A DNA stretch of 64,000 bases from Cercis canadensis (Eukaryota > Streptophyta > Magnoliopsida > Fabales > Fabaceae), in contig QAOA01002478.1 in assembly GCA_003255065.1 (NCBI GenBank), positions 194,825 to 258,824 of the forward strand, written 5' to 3'. Positions 24,225 to 36,300 of this stretch are shown here, piece after piece (the first letter of the stretch is position 1; each line of letters begins with the position of its first letter). Under the pieces are notes generated by a model. That model was not told the origin of the DNA. It searched no databases and saw nothing but the letters and a program-made list of their open reading frames with translations. The position numbers and the translations under genes are program-made.

Positions 24225-26334
24225 ATGAGAGGCCTCCTTTCGAGCTCGAACCTCTTATTCGCTGCCACCAAGGGTTTCCTTGGCACCACCAAACAATTGG
24301 GGCAATGGGATCGATCTTATAGCCTAATCCCAATGGTTATAGAGCACTCATCCCGAGGAGAGAGGGCATATGACATCTTCTCGCGTCTTCTAAAAGAGCG
24401 CATAGTGTGCATCAACGGACCCGTCACCGACGACACTGCCCACGTCGTCGTTGCTCAGCTCCTTTTCCTCGAGTCTGAGAACCCGTCCAAGCCCATCCAT
24501 ATGTACCTCAACTCCCCTGGCGGCGCTGTTACTGCAGGTCTCTATACCCTATTTCGTCTCAAAATGTTATCTTTCTTTGTACCCATTTCTTGTTAGGAGT
24601 TGCTGGAAATGGGGGAGTGGAAGTTGATAAGGCTAATAATGCAAATATATTTAATACGTTTTCAAACACATAATTCTGGATATGGATATGAAGTATTGCC
24701 CAGATTGTAGTGTTGCGGGGTTGGGTGTTAATAGGAGTTACTTCAAATTTGCAGGTTTATTTGCCATATGCTTGTTCATAATGCTAAAAGACTATAAATT
24801 GTGCGGTCATATTTTGTTATGGAGCTTGATCCATTAGTCATACAATGAAGGCAAGTGCTAAATAGACCTGCAGTGAGTGAGTAATTTATCAACTGTTATT
24901 TTGCAATTAATTAATCAACCCCCCCTCCCCCCCTTTTTTTTTCCCCCATTTAGTGTTTTCTTTGCAGTGAGTCACATTATAAGACCTTTCGAAGTTCTTC
25001 CATGATAACAAAACTTACATATTTAAGCACTGTTTTAGAAGGTGAAACCAAATTACATATCTTGCCTGGGGTATTCATCTTTCTGATTTCTCTAGCACCC
25101 TACTTGCTGTTGGTTCCTTTCCTTCAAATTTCACATGATAAAAATAAAGCATCTGATAATGAAATGGAAGGAGGCAGATTCTACTATCAGATGATTGTGA
25201 TGAGATTTAGCTCTAGTTGGTTTGTTACTGTACCTCTGAAACTGCTTGAACTTATAAACAGCCTTTCCAATAGTTTTTAACTTTTATTTTAGATAAATAA
25301 TCAGTCTAAGAGTACATGTGGTTTTGTAAGTGTGTCAGCAATAAATTTTTGTATGTTTGCAACCTATCCATATGTTTATAAGTGATGGTTGTCTTGATTA
25401 AAGTGGTTTGCCTGTATCATCTTAAACCTAGGCATGAATCATCCTTGGAAGTTGTCATTCTAGATCAGGAGTGTGTTGAGATATAAAACCATTCTTGGAC
25501 TTTCACCTAACAATTTAAGCTTTTGGGTTGAATTGGTTCTTAACTTATTATCAGAGCCAAGTGGTGAGGATGACAATCTTTACTGCCCCTATCTTTCATA
25601 ATTAAATTAAATTTCAACACAAGGTGTAAGTTGGGCCTATGATTTTTGACCACCCTTCAAGGCTAAGGGGCTTTCTTGTGTGTGTGGGCATGTTAAGATA
25701 TAAAACCATTCTTGGGCCTTCACCTAAAAGCCCAAGTTTTTGGGTTGAAATGATACATGACAGAGCCCATTCTCAAATACCTGGAAAAGCTGAAGAAATA
25801 GTGGAAAAAAGTTTTAATCTTTGTTATTTCTTTGATAAGAAAAAGTGGACAAGCATCTGATATGCTTGTTTAGTAAGTATGGTGTTCTCACACTTGCATT
25901 CGTGTTATGGTGTAGGTCTGGCAATTTATGATACTATGCGGTACATTCGTTCTCCAATAAATACAATCTGTTTGGGTCAAGCTGCGTCTATGGGTTCTCT
26001 CCTATTGGCTGCAGGTACCAAGGGTGAGAGGCGATCTCTTCCAAATGCAACAATCATGATTCATCAGCCTTCAGGTGGTTATAGTGGGCAGGCAAAGGAT
26101 ATGACAATCCATACAAAGCAGATTATTCGGGTTTGGGATTCATTGAATGCATTGTACGCAAAGCATACAGGACAATCAATAGATATTATCCAGAAGAATA
26201 TGGATAGGGATTATTTTATGACTCCAGAAGAGGCAAAGGAGTTTGGGATTATTGATGAGGTTATTGATGAAAGACCAATGGCTTTGGTGACTGATGCTGT
26301 TGGTAATGAAAGCAAAGATAAAAGTACAAATTAG
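24225..26334 (+). CDS. CLPP2: ATP-dependent Clp protease proteolytic subunit, CLPP2-type (mitochondrial)
   Basis: Two exons, join(24225..24537, 25916..26334), 243 aa. The donor is GCAG^GTCT, the acceptor TGTAG^GTCT, and Gly105 is split by the intron. The protein is the serine peptidase ring subunit that degrades unfolded substrates with a Clp ATPase. It has a basic N-terminal extension (about 30 aa, few acidic residues) before the conserved '[10 protein letters not shown]' start of the mature fold, as expected for an organelle transit peptide. Catalytic residues are visible: Ser129 in GQAASMGS, His154 in MIHQPSGG and Asp203 in MDRDYF. The whole ClpP fold is present, and the length is close to plant mitochondrial ClpP. 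An upstream in-frame ATG at 24150 exists, but Met at 24225 (MRGLLSS) matches the usual family start. The gene converges on ETR1. Mitochondrial targeting is inferred from family similarity. Confidence 0.93.
25468..25760. repeat. Retroelement-like direct repeats in the CLPP2 intron
   Basis: Two diverged copies (about 25475-25540 and 25687-25752) of a roughly 65-bp block containing 'agatataaaaccattcttgg' and 'tttcacctaa...tttgggttgaa' lie in the 1378-bp intron. The phrase 'attatcagagcc' at 25551 resembles an initiator-Met tRNA primer site. The intron probably took up a small retroelement fragment. Confidence 0.35.
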
Positions 26335-29300
26335 AACTGGAGGGTAAGATTTTTCTGAAGATCCATTGCAGTATGAAAGTGCCATGTCTGCCTGCCTAGA
26401 TTTATGCGACAGTTGATAAAAGTTTATCTATTGGACAATCATTTTCTAGTTTCAGTTATTAGGTTTGACCATAAAATTTCAGTCATTTATTTTTCTTTTG
26501 TCTGATTCAGCTTATTGGCACATTTTTTGCACACAGTTTTAACTTTAGATGTCCTTATCTGAAGTTGCTAATCATCCTGCAATAATATCGTATTATTACT
26601 TTGGCTAGGACCTCCAATTTTATATATGTTTTCTAATTTAGAAGTGCAGAATCAAAAAAAATTAGATCTTTGGTATTTTTTATACTTGGTTCTCTCTTAA
26701 TTCATCAATTTCTTTCTTGTCTGTTGCTGTTTCTTTAGCATTTTAGCTGAAGTAGTGAATGATTAATCCCATCAAGAGAAGCTATCATAATAGATCAGAA
26801 AAAGAAAAAGGCTTCATAATCAAATATGTCTGATCTTAACACCATTTTTGTTGATGGAACCTGTTTCTATATTTCTGTGAGATATGTTATGCAGAGTACA
26901 TTATAGACTTTTGTTATTACAGTAACCATTATATGCATGTGAATGTGGGCTTTTCTCTTATAGTCACTCATGCAACCCATTAACTTGTGATTTTTATAAT
27001 CTTACATGTGTTAAAGTTGTTATTACAATTGTAAATAATTTGTGAGTCTGGGTTGTTAGTATTGCCCAATATCTTGATGTTTGGAATTTGGTATTTATGT
27101 ACTATGTAGGCTAGGATACTTGGATGTTATGTGTTGGGCAGTTACATTTAAGGTGCCAATGTAGGTAATAGGGTCTTGATAATGAATAGGAGGTTAAGCA
27201 AAGGTTAATTTTTTTTTTTTCCTTTGACATACACTGTGATGTAAAACCAGAAGCAGCTTGCGGAGAACTTAGCAATCCATCATGGTTGGAAATTGTATGT
27301 ATTTGTGGCGAATTTTGGGTCTATGATATAAGAAGGGCATGAAATAAATGAATTTTAGAATTTGAAGTTATTCAGAGTGAGGTTTGGACTTTTGATAGTT
27401 TTTGCAATGATGTAGGCATAATGGGGTAATGGGATAGATTATTCTCATTCCACAATGCTCTTAGTTTTGAATAGAACCATGATCACATGAAAGAGAAATG
27501 CTTTGGTTCTGATAATGCCAAAGCAGGAGGTACATAGAGTTCTGCCTAGGAGTAAAGTTTATAATATAACAGAGCTCTAGGACAGATGATCAAACACAGG
27601 ATAGGAAACATAATAATTTGCTTTTATGCCTGGATATCCTACAGTAGTTTCTAACTTTTCAATGATTATTGTTTGACTGGTTGCTGCTAGAGATAAAACT
27701 TACGACTAATATAATGGAATCTAGATCACATGATGAGCATAATTAGGATAGGAAACTGGATATATGATTTTATGCTAGGACAACCTACAACAACACCGAC
27801 TTTTTGAAGAGTAATGCTACTTAAAGTCTTGCACTATACTTTGATTCACTGTTACACACTTGCACAGTTGGCACAACCTAAACCTAACCATGCTTACCCC
27901 TCCATGCCATCAATCCAAACACGCCTTCGACTTTTTTATCTGTGGCTCAAATGTTACCAACTGTGCAAGTTTGTGGTAGTGTGAGTGCAAGAAACATTAC
28001 TCTTTAGGATTTGTATTTGATTAACTAGTGGATTATGAGTGAGAAGGAGAACAATTTCATGTAGGATGCATGGACACAAAACTGTTTGATGTAGAACATG
28101 GTATAGACCAACTTTTTGTGAATGTTGGTGGCCATAGTCTTAGGCAAAACTTGCATGTCAGTATGCGTCCAAGGTGTACTCTTTCTCCCTCTCACTCTGG
28201 TGCAAGACACGCAGAGGGAATGGAGGGCTTCATTGTATTGATGCACTCCTTGTGTCCTTTGTGTTCTTATTTCATCTTTCGATGCACTCCTTATACTTTG
28301 CAATTGTTATCTACTTTCTCAGCAATAAAATTATCTTTCGTTGGGGAAAAAAAATCCAATAAACATCATAGGGAACTTCTACAAGACTTAAAACTCTAAT
28401 TAAGAGATCCGTTTGGTAGAAGTTCTGAATGATCGTCACTCTTTTTGAGCCTCAATTTTTAGCCTTTTTTTTTTGGTTTTAATGATAAGGATATTCTTGA
28501 ACTAACTTTTGCAAGCAATCTGAAGAGTACATTCAAAGGAAAAATTGCCCAAGAATTTTGGGTTTCTCCTTTCCATGTAGAACTTCAAGCAACTTGGTCT
28601 CCAAAATTTTCACCAAACAATTTGATTAGATTTAAATTCAAATGGAAAATTTTAACATGTCCATTAGTGATTTGGTTTGAATTCGAATCTAATTGAAAGA
28701 TTAAATCTTTCTGGGCACAAAAAAAGTTATTTTGTGAGTAAAACTCTAAATTTTAGGGACCTTGATCATGTGCCTCAAGGAATTCAGAAATTGTCCTGGG
28801 TTGCGTCACTGCCCTGGTTCTTCCACCACGCACACCAGCCACAACCATTTTCAATCAATTTTGATGATGAGTTTTACGTGACTTTTCTACATAATATTTC
28901 AATATTCAATCTTATATTAGATCTATTTAAACCCTAAAATGTTTATTGGTCGAAATGAAACAATTTAACAAGCTTTTTCAAAAGACAGCTCAACCTTCAT
29001 CCCTGGCTTATAATAGACTACATATGAAAAGAAAAATAAGAGCCTAATACTTGCATCTTCATAGTTCATTAATAGAGTTGCGACACTTCCACCTTTTCTT
29101 TTACATCAATTTTATACTTGCACAATTCCCATTGAAAAAAAAAAGATCATAGAATTGTCCTTAAAAATAATAATAAAAGTTGCGTAAAGCATTATCTTCC
29201 TATTAAAAAAAGAAAATTTAGACTTGAAATTATGCAAAATAAGGCAACATTACTTTTGATTTTTTTATTCTATTTTACTTTTTTGCTACTACGTTCACAT

Positions 29301-29992
29301 TTAAAAGTCCATAATATAGAAAGTACTTCGGTCAAAAATCTAAGTTTTAAGAAATTAAGCAGGCCTTGAGTTTCACAAAATTGGAACCGTGGAATATAAA
29401 TACATTTTATAAATCTTAATATTAAACTCCAATAAAAAATAATATTTAACAAAAAAACAGGGACTGTATTGGTGACATGAACTGGTTGTGTACAACTATC
29501 ACAGAAGTTGAATGGTACTTCTTCAAAGTCTTCAAGTTAGTAAAAACAGAGCTACACTCTAAAAACAAGAACATAATGAGAAATTCTCTTTAAAAGTGGA
29601 AGAAACAAGGAATAAATAAATTAGGAGATTAAGGCAAAGAAAACACGGGGCAAGGGGAAAAGGGTAAGCAGTTTCCTGCATGTGTGTCCTCTCACCAAAA
29701 TGGGAACAGGGGACAAAGGAGGAGTTTCTTGCACCACAGGGAATCAAAATACTGTGATATAAAAAATGCCGATTGTGTATAACATGAATGAGTAATTCGC
29801 TGAAAGGGTTTCACCCATTCAAACTCAGCTACTGTTTCTGCTACCTGGATCTTATAACAGCACAGAGGATACAAAATCCTGCTTTTGACATTACAAGTTA
29901 TTTGCCTTGTTGCTTCATTTATAGAACTCCTAATTTCATTTGGCTATGTACACAAGAAAGAAGCTCTCACAATTTGAAGCCAATCAGGCTGC
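26335..29992. other. Intergenic region between convergent CLPP2 and ETR1
   Basis: No supported gene. It should contain both 3' UTRs. Apart from a MITE-like element at 27807-28005, only short open frames without recognisable domains are present. Confidence 0.5.
27807..28005. mobile_element. MITE-like inverted-repeat element
   Basis: About 199 bp with imperfect inverted ends. The left 'aagagtaatgctactt...cttgcact...acttgcacagttgg' pairs with the complement of the right 'ccaactgtgcaagt...agtgcaagaaacattactctt'. Small size, inverted termini and lack of coding sequence fit a MITE. The target duplication is not clear. Confidence 0.6.
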
Positions 29993-30347
29993 TTAAACAG
30001 TTTCAAATAGAACCCGATGCTCTAAAAGTTCTAATAGAACATCTCTCATTTTATCAACAGAAACAGGTTTCAGTATAAGGCCATCCATACCAATCCTCAT
30101 ACAATTCTCCTTTACCAGTTTGTTGGTGTTTCCACTAAGAGCAACTATTAGCGGTCTATCTTGGCGTTTCATAAACTTTTCATGTAGATGTACTGCAAGT
30201 TCATAACCATCTATACTTGTACACACATCCATGAAGACCATCTTGTGTTCATGAGAAATAATGCGCAAGCATTCTTCACTTGAGCTTGCTGTTGTTACGT
30301 CACATCCTAGATGCACAAGAAGTCCCTTTGTCACAGTCCTGCTAACC
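29993..30347 (-). CDS. ETR1: ETR1 exon 6 (receiver domain, stop codon)
   Basis: The acceptor TGCAG^GGTTAGC supplies the last base of the Gly623 codon. The exon encodes residues 624-740 and the stop. It carries most of the response-regulator receiver: phospho-acceptor Asp663 in MVFMDVC, the conserved Ser/Thr position in ALSGNT, and Lys716 in LILKPVS. Presence of this exon makes the gene an ETR1-type receptor and not an ERS1-type one, which lacks a receiver. It is separated from exon 5 by an intron holding the Copia element. Confidence 0.93.
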
Positions 30348-33300
30348 CTGCATTTCAAGATTTGACATCCAATTACACAACATTATATTGACCCAATAAA
30401 CTTAATTACTTGATTTCCTTCCAACAAACAAAAAAGTAATGTTTTTTATGGATAACATAAACAAAAAACACTGTTACAAAAACATGTCTACTTTGAGTGC
30501 ACTTTGATTCCAACATGCTACAATTCCTTCCTTCATATATATATCTATATGCATCTGCATATCTGTGTGTGTGTGACCCAAAAGCCTCATTGGAGTGACT
30601 AATCTTGACAAATAGACGAAATTTCTAACTTAATACTTTTTATTTTAAGACCAAAACCTTCACATTAACAGATTGCGCCACTCACTAAGCAATTCTGAAT
30701 TAAGAGTTCAATTTTAAGACCACAACCTTCACATATATCTTGAAGGCCAGCTAAAAAGTGCAATTTTAGAATTCTGAAGGAGAACTGTGTACAACAAAAC
30801 TCCTGTCCAAAATGACGCACAAGTCCCAAAGATCTAAACCAGAAAAGTCACCAAGATGATTTCTGTTGGAGATAATTACATGTAATCTCCAGATTGAAGT
30901 CTTCTAACAATGATATAGCACCCTGAAGTCCTAAACCCCCAAACATAAATTTACAAATTGTCAATTTCAAAATTTAATAACAACTTAATGTTTAGCCTTA
31001 ATTACCTTGGATTATTGTTATTTTTTGGCTGGTTTATTACCTTTGATTAGACGCTAGTAAAATTGGTACTCAGCACACATATAATTATCAATAAACCCAA
31101 GCAAATTTCTCTTTGAAATCACCATAATCATACTGGTTCCATTTAAAGGCAGCTAATCTTGATTTCGGTTGTGTGCTATTGTAAATTAAGCGTGATCTCC
31201 AGATTAGATATGTTATACATGAAAAGTAAAATTAAACTAATGAATATTCCATAGAAATGTGTTAAAGATACCCTGAGAAAATTTGACAAACAAAAACTAG
31301 CAACATAAATACAGAGATACAATCAATTGGCACAAGTTTAACACTTGTGCTATAGACAAAATCCCTCTTGGAAACTCATGCCGGACTTTATTCAAGAAAA
31401 TGTTAGACATTGAATTACTATCTAACACTCCAGGATCATTGAAAATGCTAAAATAAGAGGGTTCATTGGTTGAAGAACTTTGGAGAGCATTTTGATGTTT
31501 GTGAGATTGGCTGAAGTGTTGAGAGTAGGATCTCACATCTCTTATTTATATATGCTGTACAATAAATAACAGCATGGGAAACAATTACATAGGGAACATA
31601 AATTACATAGGAACTAATCACATAGAAACTATAGCTACGTGGGAAACAACATAATGGGAATTAGCTATATGGGAAATAGCTACATGGGAAATAACTACTA
31701 ATTAATTCTAACACTCCCCCTCAAGCTGGCTCATACATATTATATGTGCCCAGCTTGTCACAAATATAGTTAATCCGAGGACCTCTGAGAGACTTCGTAA
31801 GTATATCAGCTAACTGATCATTTGACTTAACAAAACCAGTAGTGATATCACCTGATAATAGCTTCTCTCTTACAAAATGACAGTCAATTTCTATGTGTTT
31901 GGTCCTTTCATGGAATACCGGATTAGAAGCAATGTGAAGAACTGCTTGGTTGTCACATATCAGCTGCATTTGGTCAACCTTCATTAATCTTAATTCCTGT
32001 AGTAATTGTTTCATCCAAATGAGCTCACATGTTGTTTTAGCCATAGCTCAATACTCTGCCTCAGCACTAGATCGAGCAACAACTGGTTGCTTCTTACTTT
32101 TCCATGACACTAGGTTCCCTCCAATAAGAACACAATACTCAGTAGTTGATCGTCTATCTATTGGACATCTTGCCCAGTTTGCATCATAATAGCCAACTAC
32201 TTGGGTGTGTCTTTTGTTTTCATACAAAAGCCCTTTTCCAAGTGTCTGTTTGATGTATCTTAAAATCCGAATCACAGCATCCCAATGACTATCACATGGA
32301 AAGCTCAAGAACTGACTAATGACACTCATTGCAAAGGCAATATCAGGTCGTGTCACTGTAAGATAGTTGAGTTTTCCAACAAGTCTTCAGTATCTACTTG
32401 GATTGGCTAAAGGCTCCCCCTGATTAGGTAGAAGCTTGACATTCGGGTCCATCAGAGTATCAACAGGTTTACAATTAACCATGCCTGTTTCCTTCAGAAT
32501 GTCTAAGGCATACTTTCGTTGAGAGATGACAACCCCTTTATGCGATTGAACAACTTCTATTCCAAGAAAATATTTAAGTTTACCCAAATCCTTTGTCTGA
32601 AAATGCTGAAATAGATGTTGCTTAAGCCTCTGTATGCCATCTTGGTCATTTCCTGTAATGATGATATCATCCACATAGACAATAAGATATATGCATTGGT
32701 GAGGAGATGAATGATGATGGAAGATGGTATGATCAGCTGGACTCCGAACCATCCCAAAAGCTTGAACAACTGCACTAAATCTCCCAAACCAAGCACGTGG
32801 AGATTGTTTGAGGCCATAGAGAGATCGACGTAGGCGACAAACCAACCCAGACTCCCCCTGAGCAACAAACCCAAGTGGTTGCTCCATATAGACTTCTTCC
32901 TGCAATTCACCATGGAGAAAGGCATTTTTTATGTCTAACTGATATAAAGGCCAGTGATGAATGGCAGCCATGGCAAGGAATAGGCGAACAGAAGTCATCT
33001 TGGCTACAGGAGAGAAGGTGTCACTATAGTCAAGACCATAAATCTGGGTGTAACCCTTGGCAACAAGTCGAGCCTTGAGACGATCAATTTGGCCATCAGG
33101 GCCGACCTTGACAGTGTAAACCCATCGGCAGCCAACCGTTGTCTTGCCAAGAGGAAGAGGAACCAAGTCCCAAGTACCATTGGCATCCAAAGCAACCATT
33201 TCATCCAACATAGCCTGACGCCATCCTGGGTGAGAGAGAGCTTCTCCTGTATTTTTAGGAGTAGGGACAGAGGACAAAGACGAAACAAAAGCAGAATATT

Positions 33301-36300
33301 GTGGAGATAAACGATGATAACTGACAAAATTATAAATAGGGTAAGGATTGCGAGTGGAACAAATACCTTTACGCTCAACAATAGGACGATCCAAGTCAGA
33401 AACCGGAGCAGGAGAGACAACTGGAGTAGAAGATGAGTCTGGTGGGTTGGCAACAGGGTGAGTAATTGAGGTAGGAGCAGCTGATTCAAGAATGGTTGGG
33501 GCAGTTTTAGGGATAGGAGCATCCTCAAGAACAGAATTGACAGTTGGGATTGGACGTGCTCGACGATGATAAGTGAGGGTAAGAGGTGCTAGAGTCGTCC
33601 CAAGCTCAGGCATAGAAGGAGCCAAGTCAAGGGAAGGTTCAACAGGGGGTAATAGGCTAGCAAAAGAAAGAGGTAGGACATTACCAATGTCAGGCTGTTC
33701 CTTAGAGGAGAAAAAAGGAGTCATCTCAAAGAAGGTGACATGAGGAGAAGTGATGTATCGGTGAAGGTCAGGAGAAAAACATCAATAACCTTTTTGCAAG
33801 CGGGAATAACCCAGAAAGACACACTTGAGAGCTTTAGCTTGTAGTTTATCTTTTCCTAGATTAAGATTATGGACAAAGCATGTGCAACCAAAGACACGAA
33901 GAGGAAGAGAGTAAAGAGGTCGATTGGGAAACAATATGGAATGTGGTACCTGATTGTGCAAGACTGAGGATGGCATCCGATTGATCAAATAACAAGAAGT
34001 GAGGACAGCATCGCCCCAAAAATCGGAATGGGACATTGTGATGAAGAAGAAGAGTGCGAGCGGTCTCAATCAAATGTCTATTTTTCCGCTCAGCCACTCC
34101 ATTTTGTTGAGGGGTATGAGCACAAGATGACTGATGAAGAATACCCTGGGAAATCATAAAAGATTGGAAGGAAGTAGAAAAATATTCTCTTGCATTGTCA
34201 CTCCGTAAAGTGCGGATGGTTACACCAAATTGGGTTTTAACCTCAGAACAAAAAGTTTGAAAAATAGAAAATAATTCTGAACGATTTCTCATTAGGAATA
34301 GCCAAGTACATCGAGAGAAATCATCAATAAAGGTGACAAAGTAACGGTAACCCAAGGTTGAACTTATTCGACACGGACCCCAGACATCAGAATGTACCAA
34401 TTCAAAAGCAAAGTTTGCTTGTTTATTAATACGATTAGAAAACGAACTACGTACATGTTTCCCTAACTGACAGGACTCACATTCTAAATTAGAAACACGG
34501 GAAAGAGTAGGTACCATCTTCTGTAGTTTCTGTAGGTTAGGGTGTCCTAAACGATAATGAAGAAGCTCAGGTGAGTCAACTACAGAACAAGCAACAGGAG
34601 ATTGTGGTGGAAGGAGATAGTATAGCCCACGAGATTCATGTCCTACTCCAATCGTCTGTCCAGTGCTCCGATCCTGCACAAGAACCGAGTTAGCAACAAA
34701 GGTGATAGAATAAGGCAGGGTTTGGGTTAATTTGCTAACAGAAATCATGAAAGGGCAGCCAGGTACAAATAGAACAGAATTCAAGGACAAAGTAGGAAGA
34801 GGCTTTGCTTGTCCAATGCCTTTGACTTTAGTATTTGAGCCATTAGCTAACGTAACAGAAGATAAAGAATCAGAATAAGTAAGGGTAGAAAATAAATCTT
34901 TGTTACCAGACATATGATTGGAAGCACCGGAATCAATAACCCAAGGGCCAAGGGAGGACGACTGAGAGAGGCAAGCAATAGGATTACCAGGCTGAGCAAT
35001 GGGGGAAGTGGAGATGCTTGATTGCTGAGTCTCTCGAAATTTGAGGAACTCATTGTATTCAGCAACAAATACAAACATGTTGCCAGAAGAACCAGGTTGA
35101 CCAGATTGAGCGATGTTAGTAGACTTGGTTTTATCTCTGAGAGTAAAGCAGTGATCCACAGTATGACCCAGCTTATTACAGTAAGTGCAATAGGGACGTT
35201 CCCGATGGCGGGAACGTTGGTCATGACGACCCCCACCACGACTTCTTCGATGGTCAGATCTATGGTTTGCTTGGGAAGCTAAGATGGCAGATTCAATGGT
35301 AGGAGTAACCTCAGACACACTTGTCGGAGCTGAAACACGAATCAACTGTTCAAACATAGAGTCCATGCTAGGAATGATAGGGCTTGCTAGTATTTGATTA
35401 CGAACTGAGTCCAATTCGGGAGGAAGTCCAGCAAGAGCAAGCACCATAAAGAATTTTCCACATTGCTCCTCTTGTTTGGCAACATCAACAGAGAAGGGCA
35501 TCAACTCCTTGAATTCTTGCATAAGTGTCCCAATCTGTCCCAAATATGTTTGCATGTCCAGATTTTGTTTCTTGATGATCCGGAAACAATGGTATAAAGG
35601 CGGTTGATATCATTGGAGGACAGCTTATTAGCTTTGTTCCAAACTTCATAACATGTACGATATGGCCGGTATTGACCAATGATGGAACGATCGATGCTTT
35701 GCCATAGGACATTGCAGAGGTAGGCATCAATCTGCTTCCACCTTGGCTGATCTTTTTCAGGAATAGCCTGAGCTTGTGTCATCAAGTGGTCGTCATAGCC
35801 CTGTCCTTGAAACCACAATTCCACAGAAGCTGACCAGGACAGATAGTTGGCTGAACCAGTCAATTTCTCAGAGGAAATGACAGGAGTGGAGGAGAAACTA
35901 AGAATTGATTGCCCAACACTTGAAGAAGCCATGCTGGTATATAAAAATTAAGAAGAAACTTACTTAAGGAAAGAAACAGATCTGAAATAATAACTGATAG
36001 GTATGAAAATGTTAGAATGGAGCTGGAAATAGGTTGCAAACACGCTGAGGAGACAAACTGGAAAAAAATACCACAACCGGAGATCTAACGGGCTGTCACG
36101 CGCCAGTACAATGGGCAGCGCGTGGGAACCACGCGCAGAGATGAAGGCGGCGCGTGGGAACCACCGCGCGTAGATGAAGGAGGCTCGTGGGGTGGCAGAT
36201 GGTGGCGAGCTTCAGGGATTAGGCCGTTCGGAACTTTCTGAGATTGATGGTAATGCTGGACTTCCGAAATATGAACCTTAGGGCGGCTAGATTGGAACAC

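Noticed and set aside
28025..28399. Opposed open frames of 62-109 codons between CLPP2 and ETR1
   Set aside because: They overlap on both strands, lack domains and lie in an AT-rich intergenic region.
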